Below are positions 7,396 to 10,719 of a DNA stretch of 10,719 nt, piece by piece. Under the pieces are notes generated by a model that did no database searches, had not been told where the DNA came from, and worked only from the letters and a program-made list of their open reading frames with translations. The position numbers were made by a program, and so were the translations under genes. The stretch lies in NCBI GenBank assembly GCA_016935595.1, contig JAFGQQ010000026.1:1-10719 (forward strand), given 5' to 3'. Positions within the stretch are counted from its first letter, which is position 1. Each line of letters opens with the position of its first letter. The DNA comes from Bacteroidales bacterium. GTDB taxonomy: Bacteria > Bacteroidota > Bacteroidia > Bacteroidales > UBA10428.

Positions 7396-8379
7396 TTATC
7401 GGCCAATATTTCCATAATATTTCATAAACTGAACCCGGTTATAAGCAGCAGGATTAGAAGTATTCTGATAACTTAATTTTCCTTTAAATTGCTGAACAGT
7501 ATTAAATTTCTGGGTTTCCATCCATTCTTCAATATCATTAAGTATCTGCGAAATATAACTCAATCCGTATTTTTTAATTGCAGACACAACTTGTACAGCC
7601 GATGCCCCAACTAATATTTGTTTTATTGCAGAATCTCCTGAATGAATACCTGTTGAAGCAACCAGGTCGCATTTCACCTTATCGTATATTAAGCCTATCC
7701 ATTGAAGCGATTTGTAATACTCATCCGGAAAACTCAGGATATTATCATTTGTTACTTTTAATGCCATAATATCAATATCGGGCATATAATAACGGTTAAA
7801 TAATACTATACCAGAAACCCCTGCCTGAGAAATATTAAGAATTAATTTGTTAAGGTTAGAATGCGCACTGCTTATTTTAACTGAAACAGGAATACCAACT
7901 GAACTCAAAACTTTGTTTATAATACGTAAAGCTGTTTTTTCAGGATTATCATTAGTTGGATTATGTATATTTAATTCCAAGGCATCGGCTCCTGCTTCCT
8001 GAATTTTTTTTGCATAATCGACCCATTCCATATCTGTTATACAGTTAATGCTGGCAATAACCGGGATTAAGACTTTACTTTTTGCTTCTTTAATTAGTCT
8101 TATATAATCGCTTAACCTTTTCTGCTTTAAATGTAAATCAAGATAGTCGATTGTTTCTGAAATATCAGAATAAATAAGTTTATTCTCACGGGCTTTTTTT
8201 AATTTCTCATCAGTCTCAAGCAATATTTCTTCTTCAAATATTGATTTTAAAACAATTGCCCCTGCCCCATTCTTTTCTAAATCAATTATTCCTTCAATTG
8301 TCGAAGTAAGGTCACTACTTCCAATAATTATTGGATTCTTTAATTGTATGCCAAGATATTTTGTTGATAAGTCTGCCAT
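7396..8379 (-). CDS. Dihydroorotate dehydrogenase-like flavoprotein
   Basis: A 327-residue cytosolic TIM-barrel protein of the dihydroorotate dehydrogenase-like family (related to PyrD but distinct). Family hallmarks are NPIIIGSSDLT (15-25) near the N-terminus, ADALELNI (131-138), VKISSAHSN (167-175), GIVLFNRYYMPDIDI (190-204), and a C-terminal FMN-phosphate region ASTGIHSGDSAIKQILVGAS (241-260). A C-terminal WMETQKF...NPAAYNRVQFMK segment is typical of this group. The catalytic base loop that holds Cys or Ser in true dihydroorotate dehydrogenases reads NIHNPTND (137-144) with neither residue, so oxidation of dihydroorotate is doubtful and the substrate is unknown. Length is normal for the group. 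The gene begins 3 bp after the nfnB stop and in the same frame, separated only by TAA and one codon, so it is translationally coupled to nfnB and probably works with, or receives electrons from, the Nfn-type complex. That link is inference. Confidence 0.88.
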   Translation of the reverse strand: MADLSTKYLGIQLKNPIIIGSSDLTSTIEGIIDLEKNGAGAIVLKSIFEEEILLETDEKLKKARENKLIYSDISETIDYLDLHLKQKRLSDYIRLIKEAKSKVLIPVIASINCITDMEWVDYAKKIQEAGADALELNIHNPTNDNPEKTALRIINKVLSSVGIPVSVKISSAHSNLNKLILNISQAGVSGIVLFNRYYMPDIDIMALKVTNDNILSFPDEYYKSLQWIGLIYDKVKCDLVASTGIHSGDSAIKQILVGASAVQVVSAIKKYGLSYISQILNDIEEWMETQKFNTVQQFKGKLSYQNTSNPAAYNRVQFMKYYGNIGR

Positions 8380-8382
8380 ATT

Positions 8383-9867
8383 TTAGAGATTTTTATTTTG
8401 CAAATACTCATGTATGCCGCGGGCAGCTTTTTTACCGTCGCCCATAGCTAAAATCACAGTTGCCCCTCCCCTAACTATATCACCTCCGGCAAAAACATCC
8501 TCAATATTTGATTGCATTGTTTCGGGATTTACTTTTATTGTTCCCCAGTCACTTATATCCAAAGATAATAAACTTTTAGGGATAAGAGGATTTGGAGAAA
8601 CACCTATGCTGACAATAACAAGGTCGGTTTCTATTGTATATTCCGAATTTTCAACTGCGACAGGCCTTCGTCTTCCTGAACTGTCGGGCTGGCCAAGTTC
8701 CATTTTCTGTACTTCAACCATATTCACTCTTCCGTTTTTATCAGCAAAATATCTTAGAGGGTTATGAAGGTTTAAAAACTCTATTCCTTCTTCCTTAGCA
8801 TGATGAATTTCTTCTTTTCTTGCAGGCATTTCATCAAACGATCTCCGATAAATAATCATTGCCCTTTCAGCCCCTAGTCTTTTTGCTGTACGGACAGAAT
8901 CCATTGCAGTATTGCCTCCACCAATAACAGCAACATTTTTACCGAATAAAACCGGTGTATCATAATCATTTTTTGCAGCCCCCATAAGATTAACACGGGT
9001 TAGATATTCATTTGAAGACATAATACCTACACTATTTTCACCGGGAATATTCATAAATTTAGGAAGGCCGGCTCCACTGCCAACAAAAAAAGCTTCAAAT
9101 CCATCCTTCTTTAAATCATCGATACTTGCAGATTTACCTACAATAAAGTTTTTAACAAACTCAACGCCCATTTTTCTTAAAATATTAATTTCGCTTTCGA
9201 CAATAACATTCGGCAAACGAAATTCCGGAATTCCATATTTTAAAACACCTCCAAAATCATGTAATGCTTCAAAAATTGTAACTTCATAACCAAATTTCGC
9301 CAAATCACCTGCTGCCGATAATCCTGCAGGACCTGAACCAATTATGGCAATTTTTTTATTCTTTTTCTCAGTAATAGTTGGTACCGATAATCTACCTGTT
9401 TCCCTTTCATAATCTGCAGCAAACCTTTCTAAGTATCCAATAGCAATGGGGGGTTTATTTAGTTTGACTTTATAAAAACACTGCGATTCACATTGAACTT
9501 CCTGCGGACAAACCCTGCCACAAACAGCGGGTAATCCATTTGTCTCTTTCAGGCATTTTGCTGCTTCTAAAAAATCCTTATTTTCAATATGTTTGATAAA
9601 TTTTGGTATATTAATTTCAACCGGGCAACCTTCGATGCAAGTCGGATTAGCGCAATCAAGACATCTTTGTGCTTCAATTATGGCTTCTGATTCGGTTAAT
9701 CCCTTATTTACTTCAATGTGGCTTTTAATCCTTTTATCGGGATTAACCTCATTCATTTTAACACGTTCAATATCAGTCCTTTCTTTAGCCTTAATTTGTT
9801 TTCGGAGGTTTATTCTCCATTCTTCCTCACGTAGTGTTTTATATTTATTGGAAATATTATCGGACAT
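8383..9867 (-). CDS. nfnB: NfnB/NfnL-type NADPH-binding subunit (glutamate synthase small-subunit family)
   Basis: A 494-residue flavoprotein of the glutamate synthase beta-subunit family. Paired with the NfnA-like gene 11 bp upstream, it fits the large subunit of NADH-dependent reduced ferredoxin:NADP+ oxidoreductase, a cytosolic bifurcating enzyme linking ferredoxin, NADH and NADPH. The N-terminal domain carries two iron-sulphur motifs: Cys69, 72, 77, 81 (CLDCANPTCIEGC) and Cys116, 120, 126, 130 (CGRVCPQEVQCESQC). The Glu between the second-group cysteines is a candidate cluster ligand, as one is used in this family. FAD binding is shown by GSGPAG (177-182) and AGGDIVRG (460-467), NADPH binding by GGGNTAMD (316-323). 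A charged N-terminal extension of about 30 residues makes it longer than the usual roughly 465. The start is fixed by an in-frame TAA two codons upstream. Pipelines often call such genes gltA or gltD, but no glutamate synthase large subunit is in the window. Confidence 0.92.
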   Translation of the reverse strand: MSDNISNKYKTLREEEWRINLRKQIKAKERTDIERVKMNEVNPDKRIKSHIEVNKGLTESEAIIEAQRCLDCANPTCIEGCPVEINIPKFIKHIENKDFLEAAKCLKETNGLPAVCGRVCPQEVQCESQCFYKVKLNKPPIAIGYLERFAADYERETGRLSVPTITEKKNKKIAIIGSGPAGLSAAGDLAKFGYEVTIFEALHDFGGVLKYGIPEFRLPNVIVESEINILRKMGVEFVKNFIVGKSASIDDLKKDGFEAFFVGSGAGLPKFMNIPGENSVGIMSSNEYLTRVNLMGAAKNDYDTPVLFGKNVAVIGGGNTAMDSVRTAKRLGAERAMIIYRRSFDEMPARKEEIHHAKEEGIEFLNLHNPLRYFADKNGRVNMVEVQKMELGQPDSSGRRRPVAVENSEYTIETDLVIVSIGVSPNPLIPKSLLSLDISDWGTIKVNPETMQSNIEDVFAGGDIVRGGATVILAMGDGKKAARGIHEYLQNKNL

Positions 9868-9878
9868 GGTTATTTACT

Positions 9879-10700
9879 TTATGCTTTAAAATTATTCTTA
9901 TACTTTATGTGTTCCTCATCTTTAAATGCGTTTAGCCGCATTAATAATTCATCAAAATCTACTTCATGGGCATTAAATTCGGGGCCGTCAACACAAACAA
10001 ATTTAGTTTCACCATTAACCGTTATCCTGCATGCACCGCACATTCCTGTTCCATCAACCATAATGGAATTTAAACTCGCTATTGTTGGAATATTATATTT
10101 TTTTGTTAACAAACTGGTATATTTCATCATAATAGCCGGCCCAATAGTAACTGCATAGTTTATTTTATGAGTATTAATTATTTCTTCCATTCCCTGAGTT
10201 ATCAATCCTTTTTTGCCATAACTGCCATCGTCAGTCATTATAAGCACTTCATCAGAATACTTAATTATTTCATCTTCAAGAATTAGTAACTCTTTTGTTC
10301 GGGCAGCGAGCACAGATATAACAATATTACCGGCATCATGCATTGCCTTCACAATTGGTAAGAGAGGGGCGATACCAACTCCACCGCCAGCACATAATAC
10401 AGTTCCAACTTTTTTAATTTCAGTAGGATTACCGAGTGGACCAACAATATCGGTTATTTCATCACCTGCTTGCAATAAACTTAATTTGTGACTTGTAAGT
10501 CCTACTTTTTGAATAATTAAAGTAATAGTCCCTTTAACCGGATCAGATTGGGATATTGTTAATGGGATGCGTTCCCCTTTGTCACCAATTTTAACTATTA
10601 CAAAATGCCCGGCTTCATGTTTTTTGGCAATTTGAGGAGCCTTAACCACAATTTTAAAGACATTTTCCGACAGGTCAGACCGGCAAATAATAGTATTCAT
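9879..10700 (-). CDS. nfnA: NfnA/NfnS-type FAD/NAD-binding subunit (ferredoxin-NADP reductase alpha, PyrK/SudB family)
   Basis: A 273-residue protein of the PyrK/SudB/NfnA ferredoxin-reductase family that binds FAD, NAD(H) and a [2Fe-2S] cluster. The FAD site is ERIPLTIS (43-50), the NAD(H) site GGGVGIAPLLPI (105-116). The cluster site near the C-terminus is D-G-T-G-M-C-G-A-C followed by Cys236, giving Asp216, Cys221, Cys224 and Cys236; Asp plus three Cys is the ligand set I recall for NfnA. In the complex this subunit takes the NADH side and the bifurcating FAD lies in NfnB. Length is normal for the family. The Met at 10700 aligns with the usual family N-terminus, but the frame stays open for the remaining 19 bases to the window edge, so a slightly earlier start cannot be excluded and no promoter is visible. 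It is the first visible gene of a tight operon with nfnB and the dihydroorotate-dehydrogenase-like gene. A sulfide dehydrogenase or PyrK role is possible but less likely given the paired gene. Confidence 0.92.
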   Translation of the reverse strand: MNTIICRSDLSENVFKIVVKAPQIAKKHEAGHFVIVKIGDKGERIPLTISQSDPVKGTITLIIQKVGLTSHKLSLLQAGDEITDIVGPLGNPTEIKKVGTVLCAGGGVGIAPLLPIVKAMHDAGNIVISVLAARTKELLILEDEIIKYSDEVLIMTDDGSYGKKGLITQGMEEIINTHKINYAVTIGPAIMMKYTSLLTKKYNIPTIASLNSIMVDGTGMCGACRITVNGETKFVCVDGPEFNAHEVDFDELLMRLNAFKDEEHIKYKNNFKA

Positions 10701-10719
10701 TTCATCAATTTTTAAGGGG

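Noticed and set aside
7396..8379. True pyrimidine-pathway PyrD.
   Set aside because: The catalytic Cys/Ser loop is not present and the C-terminal extension matches the dihydroorotate-dehydrogenase-like group.
8383..9867. Glutamate synthase small subunit acting with a large subunit (GltB).
   Set aside because: No large subunit is in the window, and the partner directly upstream is an NfnA-type FAD/NAD subunit, which fits Nfn better. A GltB elsewhere cannot be ruled out.
1..10719. CRISPR arrays, tRNA/rRNA genes, insertion sequences and attachment sites.
   Set aside because: No short regularly spaced repeats, tRNA-like cloverleaf, transposase or terminal inverted repeats were seen; the only repeat array is the in-frame 384-bp coding repeat.

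Overview
The window looks like a chromosomal segment of an anaerobic or facultatively anaerobic member of the Bacteroidota. This rests on four things: the strongly AT-rich sequence, starts with A-rich leaders and no Shine-Dalgarno motif, an Nfn-type ferredoxin/NAD(P)H oxidoreductase pair, and an uncharacterised PEP/pyruvate-binding protein whose core I know mainly from Bacteroidales-type genomes. The assignment is inference; no rRNA or other marker gene is present.

Layout: bases 1-375 (+) hold the C-terminal end of an integral-membrane O-antigen ligase/polymerase-like protein. It ends at a strong bidirectional hairpin terminator (398-431). Everything else is on the minus strand. In transcription order: nfnA (10700-9879), nfnB (9867-8383), a dihydroorotate-dehydrogenase-like flavoprotein (8379-7396), a 1529-residue multidomain protein (7290-2701), a LuxR/NarL-type response regulator (2616-1957) and NADP-type glutamate dehydrogenase gdhA (1818-463). 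The first three are tightly packed (11 and 3 bp gaps) and surely co-transcribed. The later gaps are 105, 84 and 138 bp and contain only weak candidate promoters or terminators. No gap exceeds 300 bp.

Working together: NfnAB couples ferredoxin, NADH and NADPH pools, and GdhA uses NADPH to fix ammonium into glutamate, so the block has a redox/nitrogen flavour. Between them sits a signalling pair. The 1529-residue protein carries four tandem GAF-like sensor modules (three in an exact 128-residue period), a degenerate receiver, a receiver with an intact phosphorylation site, and an ATP-grasp domain of the pyruvate phosphate dikinase/PEP synthase type. It has neither the phosphohistidine swivel domain nor the PEP-binding barrel needed for catalysis. 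The response regulator encoded just downstream has serine where the phosphorylated aspartate should be. No histidine kinase is present. This sensor/ATP-grasp protein plus an aspartate-less regulator is the most likely undescribed system here; its signal, chemistry and targets cannot be read from the sequence.
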